Shown here: one piece after another, positions 13,081-24,465 of the stretch
Layout: each line of letters opens with the position of its first letter
How positions within the stretch are numbered: the first letter of the stretch is position 1
DNA from: Paramyrothecium sp. XJ0827
Lineage: Eukaryota > Ascomycota > Sordariomycetes > Hypocreales > Stachybotryaceae
DNA: 64,000 nt
Assembly: GCA_020881915.1 (NCBI GenBank)
Contig: JAJFPB010000003.1
Span: forward strand, 2,232,001 to 2,296,000
Reading direction: 5' to 3'
Notes under the pieces: model-generated
Seen by the model: only the letters and a program-made list of their open reading frames with translations
What the model was told of the DNA's origin: nothing
Database searches by the model: none
Program-made: the position numbers and the translations under genes

Positions 13081-13406
13081 ATGTTTGACGAGCTTCACTC
13101 TTCCTTTGCGCGCGTGCGCATCGCCGCGCTGCAGTCCGAGTACATCCCCCTGCCACCTACAACCCACCCCATCCGTAAGACGCAGACAACTAATCGGGAA
13201 CCAAAAAAAATTGCAGAATTACCGCTCGGGCAGACGCTTCAAACACCGTCGTCATGCGGCGGCGGAGTAACAGCAAGGTGACGCCCATCTACACCCAAGC
13301 GGGCGACGTCAAGCTGGCCAAGAGAAAGGTCATCCGCGCCAAGCGCGAGTACGAGGCCGTCAACCACGAGCGGGCGACGAGCCGCAGCAGCTCCGAGAGC
13401 AGCTAG
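13081..13406 (+). CDS. Small basic hypothetical protein, 82 aa
   Basis: I do not recognise a named family. Exons 13081-13139 and 13217-13406 join in phase across a 77-nt intron (GTACAT donor, ACTAAT branch, TTGCAG acceptor). The second exon encodes a basic stretch, including MRRRSNSKVTPIYTQAGD and KLAKRKVIRAKREYEAVNHE, and ends in a serine-rich tail RSSSESS. The better-looking GTAAGA donor at 13175 would put exon 2 in a frame that stops after 21 codons without the basic segment, so I prefer the GTACAT donor. The high positive charge suggests nucleic-acid or ribosome contact, but that is inference. An AATAAA at 13602-13607 could serve its 3' end. Confidence 0.6.
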
Positions 13407-13769
13407 TTCCTAGGGGCATTTGCTTTTACAAATGGAAATGGTTTGGCGTTATGGCATTCTCTTCTCATTTCTCGACCGCAAGGCTAAGCGGCGAGCCCGG
13501 AAACCCGCAATGTTACTCGGGATCTTCCGGTGGATGTCGTCTTTGACGGAGTCAATGGTGTTTTGGTGTTCGCCGAGTGTTTATTCATACTCATCAAACT
13601 CAATAAAATACCTTTTACCTTACAAGTCGTCTCAAACATGTTTCTCAAAATCATTCCCGTATCCTCGAGATCCTGGAGCAATTTGAAGCACTTCGTGGTC
13701 GCAGGAGATGTCAGATGAAGCTATGAGGCTTATTCAACTATATTTACACGTGCTCCGTAGCGCACTTAA
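13407..13769. other. Convergent intergenic region
   Basis: 3' flanks of the small basic gene and the SDR gene. It has an AATAAA at 13602-13607 and no gene. Confidence 0.5.
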
Positions 13770-14662
13770 TTACCTACCCATCCAGCCACCGTCCACAACC
13801 AAGGTGTGCCCACTGACGTAGCCGCTGGCCTTGCTCGCCAGGTAGACGGACGTGCCCTTGAAATCCTCCGGATCGCCCCATCGCCCGGCAGGGATGCGTG
13901 CGCTGATGCTGGCCAGGCGCTCCTTGTCCTGTAGCAGGGCCGTGTTCATGTCCGTGGCGATGTAGCCCGGGGCGATGGCGTTGACGGTGATGCCGCGCGA
14001 GGTCCACTCGTTGGCGAAGCTCTTGGTCATCTGGCTGACGGCGCCCTTGGAGGCGGCGTAGGCGGGGACGGTGAGGCCGCCCTGGAAGGCGAGCAGGGAG
14101 GAGAAGTTGATGATGCTGCCGCGGCGGCCGGTCACGGGCGACGGCTCGAGGGTGAGCATGTGGGCGCCGACGTCACGGCAGAGGGAGAAGACGGAGTTGA
14201 GGTTCACTTGAATGACCTGGAGAGAATTAGCCACAAGACGTGGGACACCACCGTAGATTTCTTCATCATACATCATTGAAGTCGCTGTCGGGGAACTTCT
14301 CGCAAGGGTGTCGACGCTGGATGCCGGCGCAGCAAACAAGAATGCGGATCTGATGGCCGTCGGCAAGGACCTTTGGTGTCAGGGCGGCGACCTGCTCGGG
14401 GGAGGAGAGCTCCGCTGTGTAGATCCAGGCCTTGCGCCCCAGCTTCTCAATTGCTTCCTTGGTCTCGGTGCTGGATGTGTCGCGCTAGGGGACGAGGTTA
14501 GAAAGAGTGTGCCAACACCAAGCTGCCGAGCTGTGTTACCTGCACAAGAATGATATCGGCGCCGGCCTCGGCGAGACCGAGAGCAACGGCCTGACCAATG
14601 CCGCGGGTGGCTCCCGTGATGAGCGCCACCTGGCCCTCGAGGGAAAAGAAGGATGAAGCCAT
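13770..14662 (-). CDS. Short-chain dehydrogenase, 2-deoxy-D-gluconate 3-dehydrogenase type
   Basis: Exons (in coding order) 14662-14540, 14484-14272 and 14216-13770 join in phase 0 at both junctions, giving 260 aa, the normal classical SDR length. The NAD(P) site [11 protein letters not shown] lies near residues 17-27. The NNAG-like strand reads CCAG, followed by the catalytic Ser in INFSSL and the YAASK pair of the active site. The C-terminus [17 protein letters not shown] is the standard SDR end. Sequence feel is KduD-like (keto-deoxy-gluconate or hexulose oxidoreduction), but SDR substrate prediction is weak. It is divergent from the zinc dehydrogenase to its right, sharing a 1.2-kb promoter region. 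Confidence 0.88.
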
Positions 14663-15877
14663 CGTGAGTTGCAGTCAGAAGAAGTTCAGTCGGGATGGTC
14701 GAGGGTTTACGTCTTAAACAATGACTGGTTCGCGACAAGTCGCAGGAGGAGAGGAAGCACGCGCCGGGGCTTGCCAGATAAGTCTAGGTTCGGCGCCGTC
14801 TTCCGTTTCGGAGACTTCGATCGAAGAGCCGTGTCGAGGAGACAAGGCACCCAGAAAACTACTAATGTAGAGGAGTACGCCACGAGACCTTTTACTCGGC
14901 CCAGAGGTTGAGGCTGCGGGGACCTTGGACCTTAGGTGGGGGAAGGTGGGATGGAGGGGCAGTCCGTTGCTGCACCGAGAAGGTGCCCCGCGTTGCCCCT
15001 CATCAGCAAGGATGGATTTGACCTGCTTCCCTGCAACTTCTCCCGTCTCCAATTTCACGAACAAGAAAAACAACGAGATGAGCGAGCGCGAGTCGAAAGC
15101 TAGATCAGGCCTTGTTGTTGAGGCAGAACCAAGTTTCTTCGCCGGCATAGGAACTGATCACACGGCATTACATGTTGAACGTTGAACGACGAACTCGGCA
15201 TTCATCACACGAAGCGCAGGGGCAGCTCCCTCCACATCCAGCTCATCCATCGCTTGTCGGAAAACCAAAACCGACGCCGCCCCAGGTCGCCGTCGGATAT
15301 GATACAGCAACGACCAGCCTTGTTAGTGGTTGAACTAACCTGCTCACACGCACCATGCCCCAGATTAACTGGCGGACACGGCCCACGGGCCACAGCCCAA
15401 GGCGCTAAGCCCCAGCCCCTCAGTTGGCTGTCTGGTCTGAGTCGCCGGCGCCCGTGACGCAACGTCCACAATTTCCCCGGCCGCGACCGATGCTCGGAGT
15501 TGTGGTCATGGAAATGCGCCTCGGGTGGAGTCTCGGTTCATTGCTCTCCCATTTTCATTTCATGCTGGCCACTGCCGTCGTTGCGCCCGCCGGACTTTTC
15601 CAGATAAACCCGAGCTTTGCACGAAACCCTTGCGACGGGCACATACAGGACGAACGGCGACAACGCGCTTGCAAGCTCGCCAATTCCTTCGACAATTTAC
15701 CACTTTTGAAACTCCCTCGACATTTTTCTTCCTTCGCCAGCGAAATACCGTATTTGAAAGGTCTAAATCTGAAAAGGTTCAGAGAGAGACCTAAGACTGT
15801 CCCTGTCAGATTTCATGGCAGTCACCTCAGTTGCGACTTATTAGATACAAGTGAAATCCCGTCTTGTTAAAAACACC
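14663..15877. promoter_or_regulatory. Shared divergent promoter region, SDR / zinc dehydrogenase
   Basis: This 1.2-kb stretch lies between two divergent start codons. No gene of its own is visible. Co-regulation is plausible from layout only; I could not identify a defined operator. Confidence 0.4.
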
Positions 15878-17250
15878 ATGTCGAGTCAACGAGTTACCGC
15901 ATCCGTATTGCACGGCGAGCGCGATCTTCGCTTGGTACGTCTGTCTTGAAGCTCCACCTACTCAGGCTCCCCACGATGTGATCACAATAAAGCATTTGCT
16001 TACAAGCTCCCAGGAAGATCGCGAACTTCCCGCCCCCACAGCCGACGAAGTTCAAATCGCCGTTCAGTCAACCGGTCTCTGCGGCTCAGATCTGCACTAC
16101 TTTAACCACTACCGCAATGGCGATATCCTTGTCCGCGAGCCTCTCACCCTCGGCCATGAATCCAGCGGCGCCGTCGTCGCTGTCGGCTCCAACGTCTCCC
16201 ACCTTGCCCCTGGCGATCGCGTCGCTCTGGAAGTCGGCCAGCCATGCGAGTCCTGCGAGCTCTGCGCCGAGTCGAGGTACAACATCTGCAGAGGCATGAA
16301 GTTCCGCAGCTCAGCCAAGGCCTTCCCACATGCGCAGGGCACTCTGCAGCAGAGGATAAACCACCCAGCCAAGTGGTGTCACAAGTATGTCCAACCATGA
16401 ATGGGAGAGAATCGCGGTGAGGATGAGTTGATGAGACAGTCGAGGGTCGCTTCATGAGCTGACAGCTGTAAAGACTACCCGAAGCTGTGACCTCGGATCA
16501 AGGCGCTCTCATGGAACCTCTAGGCGTCGCTATGCACGCAAGCGACCGCGCTCAACTGCCAACTGGCTCGACGGTATTGGTCCTTGGAGCAGGTGCTGTC
16601 GGCCTTTTGTGTGCCGCTGTGCTGAAGGCCCAAGGCGCCAAGACTGTTGTCATCGCCGACATCCTCAAGGACCGTCTCGATTTTGCCGTGAGCAACGGCT
16701 TTGCCGAGGCCAGCGTCCTTGTGCCCATGGCCCGCCCACAAACCATTGAAGACAAGCTTGCGTATGCGCAGGAGGTCGCTGCTTCAGCCAAGGGTGCTGA
16801 GGTCAATGGACAGGCCGTTGGCGAGTACACCGCCGTGTTTGAATGCACCGGTGTTGAGACATGCGTACAAACTGCCATTTATGTATGTTACCCCCACCGT
16901 TGTCAGACATGAGTTTAGTTGTGAAGCCAGACTAACGAGCATTCCAGTCGACCAAGCCAGGCGGCAAGGTGCTCATCATCGGCATGGGCACCCCGATCCT
17001 GACGCTCCCCATGTCCGCCGCGGCGCTTCGCGAGGTTGACCTGGTTGGCGTCTTCCGCTACGCAAACACGTACCCGCGCGCTATCGAGCTGCTGTCGAAG
17101 CCGCCAGCCGCCATGCCAGACGTGACGAAGCTGGTGACGCAGCGCTTCAAGGGCATGGACAAGATCACGGAGGCGTTTGGCATGGCTGGAAAGATCAAGG
17201 ACGAGAGCGGCAACCTGGTGATCAAGGTAGTGGTAGATACCTCTGAGTAA
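15878..17250 (+). CDS. Zinc-dependent sorbitol/xylitol dehydrogenase family (MDR)
   Basis: Exons 15878-15934, 16014-16384, 16474-16882 and 16948-17250 join in phase (379 aa). Catalytic-zinc ligands are visible as CGSD (Cys), GHESSG (His, Glu) and EPLGV (Glu). A full structural-zinc lobe (CESCELCAESRYNIC) follows near residue 100. The Rossmann cofactor motif is VLVLGAGAVGLL, ending in the acidic VIADI, which favours NAD+. This is the polyol dehydrogenase branch (sorbitol, xylitol or L-arabinitol to the keto-sugar) acting in the cytosol; the exact polyol is not decided by these residues. It converges with the aldo-keto reductase, 269 bp apart, and such reductase/dehydrogenase pairs form the fungal route from aldose to polyol to ketose. 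Confidence 0.88.
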
Positions 17251-17519
17251 AAGTGAATTCAAAGCTGCCACGAGCACCTCCTCGCACACCATCTTCTATG
17301 CCCAGCGTTAATTCCTAGTGGCGATTCATTCATTCGCTCATATGATATAATATCAGTTTCAAAGTAAGACCGTGAGGTTAGTTTGTGAACTTGAGGTATC
17401 ATTCAAGGCTAACGGCATAGAAAAGTCTATCTATTCCCTTTTCTTGTCCAATCATTTCATTCATAAGCCTTCCCCTTGGGCCCCCAGTGACACGGCCATC
17501 TCCTTTTGGAAATCCCGCT

Positions 17520-18999
17520 CTACTGCTTGTCGGGGAAGCCAAAGTTGATGCCGAAGGGAGGGTAGACGAAGCGCTGCCACTTCTTGTTGCTGTGGACGTC
17601 GGCGGCGTAGTCGTTGAGCGCCTTGAGGTCCTCTGCGTCGAGGGTGACGATGTTCTTGTTGTCGTCGATGCGCGAGGGGGTGACGGACTTGGCGATGACG
17701 GTGACGCCGTTGTTGACTGGAGGGTGGAGAGTTGGTCAGACATGAGAAAACATGGACGGGGGAAGGCTCCTGTGAGGAGAGGCAAGGCTTACCGTGCCAG
17801 CTGAGCAGGATGGTGGCGGGGCTGACGCCCTTCTTCTCGGCAACCTTGACGACGGGCTCGAGGGTCAGGAGGGGGCTGCCGGTGCTGCCGAGGGGGCTGT
17901 AGGCCATGATGTGGATGCCCTTCTCCTTGCAGAGCTCGGTGATGTCGGACTGGGGCAGCAGAGGGTGCAGCTCGATCTGGTTGACGGCGGGGACGATCTT
18001 GGCCTGGGGCAGCAGCTCCTCGAGGTACTTCTTGCTGTACTGTACGTGATGATGGGGAAATTCCCCCCTGGTCAGCTCATCATTCTGAAGGAAGGGTATG
18101 ATGTGATTTTCCCCAAGACCAGAAGGGGTCAGGAGAGGAAGGGGTTTGAGTAAAAGTCCCACGTACGTTGGAGACACCAATGCTCTTGACCTTGCCGGTG
18201 GCGGCAACGGCCTCCATCTGCTTCCAGCCCTCGACGTGGTTCCAGTCGCGGATGATGTCGCGCGAGCCGTCAGGGAGCTTGGGGAACTTGTCGTCGTTGC
18301 CTACGGTTCATCTCTATGTTAGCGTGCTCACTTTTCTCCAACGAATGTCCCATTGACGGCAGATTGCATCTTACCCTCAGGGTTCATGAGCAGAGGCCAG
18401 TGCTACACATCATCTCCCAGTTAGCGAGTTCTCGTTTTGGACGAATCACAGAAAGGGGGGAGGTTGCTCACGATCAGGTACAGGTCGACGTAGTCCAGGC
18501 CCAGGGCGGCCAGGCTCTTGTCGAGGCACTGCTCGACGCGGGTGTTGTAGGTGGCCCAGACCTTGCTGACGACGAAGACGTCCTCGCGCTTGACGCCGGC
18601 GTCGAAGGCCTCCTTGAGGCCCTTGCCGACCTCCTCCTCGTTGCCGTAGCAGTAGGCGCCGTCGACGAGCTTGTAGCCGTTACGCACGGCGTGCGAGACG
18701 GCGATCTGGACCTTGCCGGCCTCGGACTGCCAGGTGCCTGTGAGTGGAGTGGTCAGTCCATGATTTCTTTGTTGACTCTGTGTCCCCCGCTCTCAGGGTT
18801 TCTCTTTCTCAAGAATAACACGGAGTTTCTGGCTCTCTCTTTCGCGTGCGCGCGCGCTCACAACGCAAAATTCACCCCGTCTCAAGTGCAGACAGGCACA
18901 GGCACAGACGATAGGAGAGGCGGTGCCGGAGAAAGACTCACCGAGGCCGAAGGCGGGAATCTCCCGGCCGTCGTTGAGCTTGAAAGTCTGGGTAGCCAT
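17520..18999 (-). CDS. Aldo-keto reductase, GCY1/xylose-reductase type
   Basis: Six exons in coding order: 18999-18942, 18737-18472, 18402-18375 (28 nt), 18300-18167, 18039-17793 and 17716-17520. All join in phase to give 309 aa, a typical AKR length. The catalytic tetrad is present: Asp and Tyr in LVDGAYCYGNEEEVG, Lys in VVSKVW and His in HWPLLMNPEG (encoded by the tiny third exon). The NADPH-binding end reads IAKSVTPSRI. The family reduces aldehydes and aldoses (glyceraldehyde, xylose, galacturonate and others) with NADPH in the cytosol. On the coding strand a CT-rich tract lies just upstream of the start, as in many fungal promoters. Substrate is inferred only from the neighbouring polyol dehydrogenase. 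Confidence 0.9.
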
Positions 19000-20628
19000 G
19001 GTGCGTGGAGGACGAAGTTGCGACAACGATCTAGTTCGGATACTGAAAAGCAGCGGTGATGGAGAGGGAAGAGCAGAGGAGGAAGAATAAGAGGAGGAGA
19101 AGGAAGAAGAGAGCAGACGAGAGCTCCGTTGCAACAGCCGTGGGTAGTAATAGTGGTAATTACACATCGGGACTGACCTAGGCCGAGGACAGCCGTGACG
19201 ACTCTTTTTTTTTTTATTCCCTCTCGTCCTGACGCTGCCCCTCCCCCACCTTGCATGGTTCCCAGGGGTCCCCGCCAGTGTAAATCATCGGGTAAACAGG
19301 AGAATGATACAGCGAGCCACGCTACCCACGACACCCGGCCCTGTGACGCGAAGCAAGGAAAATTATGGTGGAGGGGTTGAGGGGCGCGGCGGGCGGATGG
19401 AAACTAGGTGGAGTAGCGTTTCCCCATGGAACTACGATACGCTTCCTTGCCTAGACAGGTGCCCGTGGGGGGGGGAAAGTAGTGGCCCCCGGTTTCATCG
19501 CAGAGTGGGAAAAAGTGTCCAGCGGAGAAATCAAACCGAGCCGAGTCGAGAGGCTCTAGCGTTGCTCGTGGTCGTGTGGCGCGACGCACCGCAGGGTCCC
19601 TCCGACGTCTTCCCCGACGTCCACCGAGAGAGAGAAAGCATGGCCCTCAGAAGGGGGGCGGGGCCCCTTTTGCCTTCATGCTTAATGAAATACCTTAAAT
19701 ACCTTACTCTGATTGGCATTGACGAGCAGACCCCCCGAAGTGCCGGGCCATAGGAAAACATGCTTCCCGCCCGCGAAATGACGCCGCCGGAGTCTGTGCC
19801 TGGCTTACACGGCTATGCGAGGGAGCCCATTGCCTCTCTCGGCCAGCACCTCCGGGACTTCGGCCGAGCCGCAGCAAGCCCGCAGGTCCAACTACTGCAC
19901 GGCGCATCTTCAACACCCCAGAGATGGAATCCCATGCCTGTGATGGGCTGGAGAATGTCCCAGTTTGGTAACGGCGGACTGCATTACATTGCAATACAAT
20001 TACATTGCATCACAAGTGCCATTGAAGATGAAAAAATGCTTCCACGTCAAAAGGGAGGCGTTTGCGCCGTGAATTAATACATGCTCGCTAATGTGCGCAA
20101 TTGGTCAGTGTTCACAAGTCGTTAAACACACAACTTGCCTCTCAGTCCTGCCTCCTCCACCTCCTCAGGCCGGACCATCAGATACCAAACAGCCAATCAA
20201 CTTCCATCAGGGTTCGCTCGCTCGCTCGCTCGCTCTTCATCCTCAAATACAACGCAAATCTCCCCAGGAAAGTAAAAAAGAAGAAGAGAAAATAGTTGTT
20301 GCCTTGATGTACAACCAGACAGAATCCCCGCCCAAAGAATTTTGTGCTTGAGAAAAAGAAAAGAAACAGAGAGAGAAGGGCGCCGGCGCTGACGACAAGC
20401 CCAACGCAAGAAACAATGCCGACGGTCTATGGATATCTCGTTCAATTCCAGCCAGACAGACAAATCCAAACAAATGAAAGCAACAGGACAAATATCCTTC
20501 CTCCAAGAATTGGTACAAGTAGCAGGTATTAAGTTTTCTGTCCAGCCTCACGTCTCTTCTTTTCAATTTCCCATTGTACACATTATCGCCTTCCCGCGCG
20601 TCGAGGCTCGTATTCCTCTCGTATCTCT
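19000..20628. other. Intergenic, 1.6 kb
   Basis: 5' region of the aldo-keto reductase (CT-rich on its coding strand, 19075-19125) and 3' flank of the disordered-protein gene. It has a short (GCTC)n run near 20213-20236 and no gene. Confidence 0.5.
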
Positions 20629-23600
20629 TTAGTCGTCTCGCCAGTCGACAAACTCCATCCCGTACGGATTCCACATCTGCCCCGGATAGCTTGTTGCGCT
20701 CATCTGCGGCGCGTCTTCCTCCGGATCGGCAAGGATCTTGTCTTCCTGCGATTCCAGTCGGATCGTTCGCTTCCTAGCCTCTTCCGTGTCCTCAAGCTCG
20801 ACGTTGGCAGCCGCGGTCACGCCATTTCCTCCCACGGGCGCGTTCGCCGCCTTGGGCGTGGCGTCGTACAGATCCACCTCCCGATCTTGCTGGGCCTTTT
20901 GCACGTCGATGCCCAGCTGCGGGTTGTTCGAGGCCTTGGCCCCGTGCCCGTTTACCATCTGGTTGCTGGCCCCTGCCTGCGTTGACGTCTGGCTCACTTG
21001 ACTGGGGTGGCGGTCCAGCGAGCTCTCTCCACTGAGGCTAGGTGACTTGTTCGACTGTACTTGCTGCTGACCCTGCTGCTGATAACCAGGTAAGCCGCCA
21101 GCGACACCGGTCCGAGCGGTATCCTGCACGCCGCCGGGCCTATCCATGCGCATTGAGCTATTGGCCACGGGCGGCTGCGCATGCTGGACCATATAACCTG
21201 CTCCTTGTATCGCACTGGAACGACGGTCGACCTCCTCGGCGTGGCCCTGCTGGAAAGCCGCCGCGCTTTGCCCTGGGGGAGAGGGATGCTGTCTCTGTAC
21301 CATAGGGCCTGCTTGCGGCCACTGTGGCGCCTGCTGCTGGCCATATTGATGCGGTGGTGGCACCTGCTGGCCAACATTGTACGGTGACGGCGCAATCCTG
21401 CCCTCGCCGCGAACCGCCTGATAACCCTGGGGGATGGGTACCTGATCGTACTTTGGTTCCGTAGTACGATGCTGTTGTCTGGGCATGGTCTGCTGAGGCC
21501 CTTGTCTCTCGGAAGCAAAACTTTGCTGTCCAGGTTGCTGAGGTGCCCTGTTCATCGTCTGGAACTGAGGTTGACCAGGAGGTGGCGACTGCCGAGAAGC
21601 TGTCTGAGTTGGTCTCCATTGCGAAACCGGCTGGCCCGGGCCAGAAGACTGAGTGTTCGTGGGGACCTGATCCGTCGGTGCTCGCTTGATGGCTCCTAGC
21701 AGCTTAGATGATGCCATCCCGGTCTTACCGGGTGGCCGCGGCGCCGCATGGGACATTTGCTCAGACATTCTGCTTCTGAGACCTTTCCAGAGAGAGCCCT
21801 GGGCACCCGTCTGGGCACCACGGCCGGCACCCTGTGCGTCATCCGCGTGCCTGCCAGGGCTCTCTTGCCGCAGTTGCTGGCTTTGCTGCTGGCTTGTAGA
21901 CCCAGCCAGGTCAAGGGATGGTTTTGGGGAGTGCTGCACCAAAGCAATATGCTCATTGCCGGCAACACGGCCTTTCGCACCTCGCTGTGGGGTATTCTCG
22001 ATTTTAGAGAGGGGCTCCGGGGATACTGCCATAGCTCGAGATCTGCCCGCATCACCAGCCACTGGTTCGCGATTCTGGTCTCGTCGTGGCGGTAATGGAG
22101 GTGTAATGGGGCCGCTGGGTCGATTCCACTGTCCAGAAGATTGTCTTTCATGCGAATGTTTGGCCTGCCTCGTAGCGGACGGCTTGTCCACGGACGAGCG
22201 AGGGAAGGCACCGGCCGGTGGACTCTTTTGGGCTGCCGAGAAATCTGGGGCCCGTGGCGAGGCTCGGGGGTTCTCGAACTGAGTCGAGGGGCGCCTGTCC
22301 TCGAGCGAAGCACCCCGACTAGATCCAGGCGCTGGTATCGAGGGCAGCGGCTGCTGTGGGGGACCGTGTGGAGGAGCTCCAGGGTACTGGGAACCGGGAC
22401 TCCCCGGAAGGCGGGTGGGCGAGAGCGAGCCACCACTGACTTTGCGCGGTGTCGGCTCGTCCTTCGCTTGAGGTTTCGAGACCGGTCTATAGGTGATCAC
22501 TTCGGCAATTTGTGCTCCCGTCGATGCTGACGCTTGCCTTTTGTGGCGGGCTGGGGCTGTATCTCCAACGGCAGGGTGTGGCGGGAACATGCTGGAGCTC
22601 GGTGAGTCCGGTTGAATTTGCGTAGTCGTTGTAGAGACCCCGGTTTGTGGTTTTGCTTCCGGGGGCGGTGTGAAGGAGCCTCCTCCGGGGGCGGGATTAG
22701 AGCCGCTATGCTTGCGCGCATGTCCGCCCTGGGTGGCTCGGTTGAACTTGTTTGCCAAGCTTGCCATCTTGAAACCAGCGAGCCTTGACTTTGAGGATGG
22801 GGCTTCGTTGGCTCCTTGCTCGGCAGACTGGTTTGTCTGCGTCAGAGCCAGGCGGCTGTTTCCGGATTGCGCAAACTTGAGGGGGGACTTTCCCGCCTTT
22901 CCAGTCAGGGCACCGGCGGCAGAGCTGAAAAGCGACCGTTTTCGCTCCGAGTGAGACTCTGCTGCCTCGCTTCTCACAAAGGACTCTGGCGTCTGTGCCC
23001 GGTTATGGGATGTTTCCCGCGACAGAGGCAAAGACACCTCCGTGGAGTTGGCATTACGCATGCCCGGCAAGAAGCTGGACCGTTTCTTCTTGCGACCATC
23101 AAGGGCTACACTCGTCTCCGATACGTCGTCACGGCGCAAATCGGGCGAATCCGGGCGAAGCCCTGGGGGAAGGTCTGGGGTCACGGGTCTACCGTCGTGT
23201 GTTGGCGGAGGTACATCCTGGCTCATCTTCCTGAATCCACCTGGAGCCCTTCCAGGCTGCGTTGTCTCCTCTCTACTGAAATCGTTGTCTGGATTGTGCG
23301 AGCTACTACCGTTCGGTCGACCACCACGTGATTGGGTAATCATGTATTGGTGGTAGTCCTGTTGTGCCACGGCCTTCGTCTGTCCAGGTCCGCGCGGTGT
23401 TCCATTCTGGGAACGGGGAGGGAACAGATCAGGATATCTCTGTGCCGCTGACGGCGGTAGATCTGCGTTACGCGTGCGTCCTGGAGGCATTGTCGGTGGA
23501 AATTCATCTGTGTTGGAAGTCGAAGTGCCGGTGGCTCCAGTCTCCTTCTCGAACCCATCATTGTTTGACGGGAGTGGGGGGCTGCCCAACCCGCTGCCTG

Positions 23601-24465
23601 CTCGGTTTCTTGTTACGGTATTGAGCGGCTCAACCAGGTAACTCTCTTCGAGCTTCCAGGAACCTGCCGGGAGCATCTGATGGATGGGTTTGGGCGGCGA
23701 TCGAGCCTCCTGCGCGGGCGCAGGCGGCTGCGGCGTGCTTTGCTGCCATTGTTCGCTCGGGGCCTGCGGTGGACTGGCACTGCCTTGGTCGGGGTGACGA
23801 TGCCTTTCTTCATGCAGGGGTTGTGCCTGTGCTTGCGAAGCCCCTTCTTCCTGGTTATCCACCGCTTCTACTTTGGCAGGGACTTCGTGCTCCGGATGTG
23901 TGGTGTTCGTGGGAACCACCTGTTGTATAGGGGCAGGCTTTTCTTCATGCGACAGCGCCGAAGCGCGTCGCTCCTCATATTCGGTTTCTTCTTTGACAGA
24001 ATGGGAAACTGGCTGTGGCGGCAGAGGCTTATCCACAGACGGCGATTTTACGACGGGCTCCTCATCAGACACCTGATCATCATCCGGCTTCAAGAACGAC
24101 TGTAGATCTAAATTGTCGCCGCCTAGAAAATCGAAGCTAGACAATGTAGAGTTTCTTCTGATCGGTGGAAGGCCGACGAACGAGGTGCGTTTCGGGGTGT
24201 GGCTTTCGGAGCCAGAGGGCGGTAGTGCGACGCCGCTATCCTCGGGAATAGCCGCAAAGGGGGGTCTCGGCGGAGCTCTGTCGTACGCTGGCTCGGGCGA
24301 ATACGCACGGTTGTCTAGCCCAGAATGTCGGTCGGATTCGTTGGAGACTTGGTCCATGGACGGGCGGCCGATGGCAACGGGCTGCCACGCCCCCGTCCTG
24401 GTTGGCTCGCGGTGATAGTCACCGATCCCCGGGTGGTGACCGCCAGCAGCAACGGCGGGAGGCAT
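20629..24465 (-). CDS. Large disordered protein, 5' end unresolved
   Basis: I do not recognise a named family. From the first usable ATG (24465) the frame is open for 1,278 aa, dominated by Pro, Gln, Ser, Gly and charged residues. A motif-like patch, KRTSFVGLPPIRRNST, sits near residue 105; basic Arg/Lys-Ser clusters follow, then a Gln/Pro-rich stretch around 21000-21700. The protein ends with an acidic EEARKRTIRLESQEDK segment and an aromatic tail, PYGMEFVDWRDD. The same frame continues upstream without a stop to 25119, but that stretch has no ATG. It contains a good intron, 24728-24546 (GTAAGT donor, CTGAC branch, CTAG acceptor), which keeps frame. So an upstream coding exon is likely, supplied either by a short undetected exon or by the gene to the right. 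Confidence 0.6.
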   Translation of the reverse strand: MPPAVAAGGHHPGIGDYHREPTRTGAWQPVAIGRPSMDQVSNESDRHSGLDNRAYSPEPAYDRAPPRPPFAAIPEDSGVALPPSGSESHTPKRTSFVGLPPIRRNSTLSSFDFLGGDNLDLQSFLKPDDDQVSDEEPVVKSPSVDKPLPPQPVSHSVKEETEYEERRASALSHEEKPAPIQQVVPTNTTHPEHEVPAKVEAVDNQEEGASQAQAQPLHEERHRHPDQGSASPPQAPSEQWQQSTPQPPAPAQEARSPPKPIHQMLPAGSWKLEESYLVEPLNTVTRNRAGSGLGSPPLPSNNDGFEKETGATGTSTSNTDEFPPTMPPGRTRNADLPPSAAQRYPDLFPPRSQNGTPRGPGQTKAVAQQDYHQYMITQSRGGRPNGSSSHNPDNDFSREETTQPGRAPGGFRKMSQDVPPPTHDGRPVTPDLPPGLRPDSPDLRRDDVSETSVALDGRKKKRSSFLPGMRNANSTEVSLPLSRETSHNRAQTPESFVRSEAAESHSERKRSLFSSAAGALTGKAGKSPLKFAQSGNSRLALTQTNQSAEQGANEAPSSKSRLAGFKMASLANKFNRATQGGHARKHSGSNPAPGGGSFTPPPEAKPQTGVSTTTTQIQPDSPSSSMFPPHPAVGDTAPARHKRQASASTGAQIAEVITYRPVSKPQAKDEPTPRKVSGGSLSPTRLPGSPGSQYPGAPPHGPPQQPLPSIPAPGSSRGASLEDRRPSTQFENPRASPRAPDFSAAQKSPPAGAFPRSSVDKPSATRQAKHSHERQSSGQWNRPSGPITPPLPPRRDQNREPVAGDAGRSRAMAVSPEPLSKIENTPQRGAKGRVAGNEHIALVQHSPKPSLDLAGSTSQQQSQQLRQESPGRHADDAQGAGRGAQTGAQGSLWKGLRSRMSEQMSHAAPRPPGKTGMASSKLLGAIKRAPTDQVPTNTQSSGPGQPVSQWRPTQTASRQSPPPGQPQFQTMNRAPQQPGQQSFASERQGPQQTMPRQQHRTTEPKYDQVPIPQGYQAVRGEGRIAPSPYNVGQQVPPPHQYGQQQAPQWPQAGPMVQRQHPSPPGQSAAAFQQGHAEEVDRRSSAIQGAGYMVQHAQPPVANSSMRMDRPGGVQDTARTGVAGGLPGYQQQGQQQVQSNKSPSLSGESSLDRHPSQVSQTSTQAGASNQMVNGHGAKASNNPQLGIDVQKAQQDREVDLYDATPKAANAPVGGNGVTAAANVELEDTEEARKRTIRLESQEDKILADPEEDAPQMSATSYPGQMWNPYGMEFVDWRDD

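Noticed and set aside
13175..13216. Alternative 42-nt intron (GTAAGA donor) in the small basic gene
   Set aside because: It leaves exon 2 in a frame that ends after about 21 codons and discards the basic segment; the GTACAT donor keeps a longer, protein-like frame.
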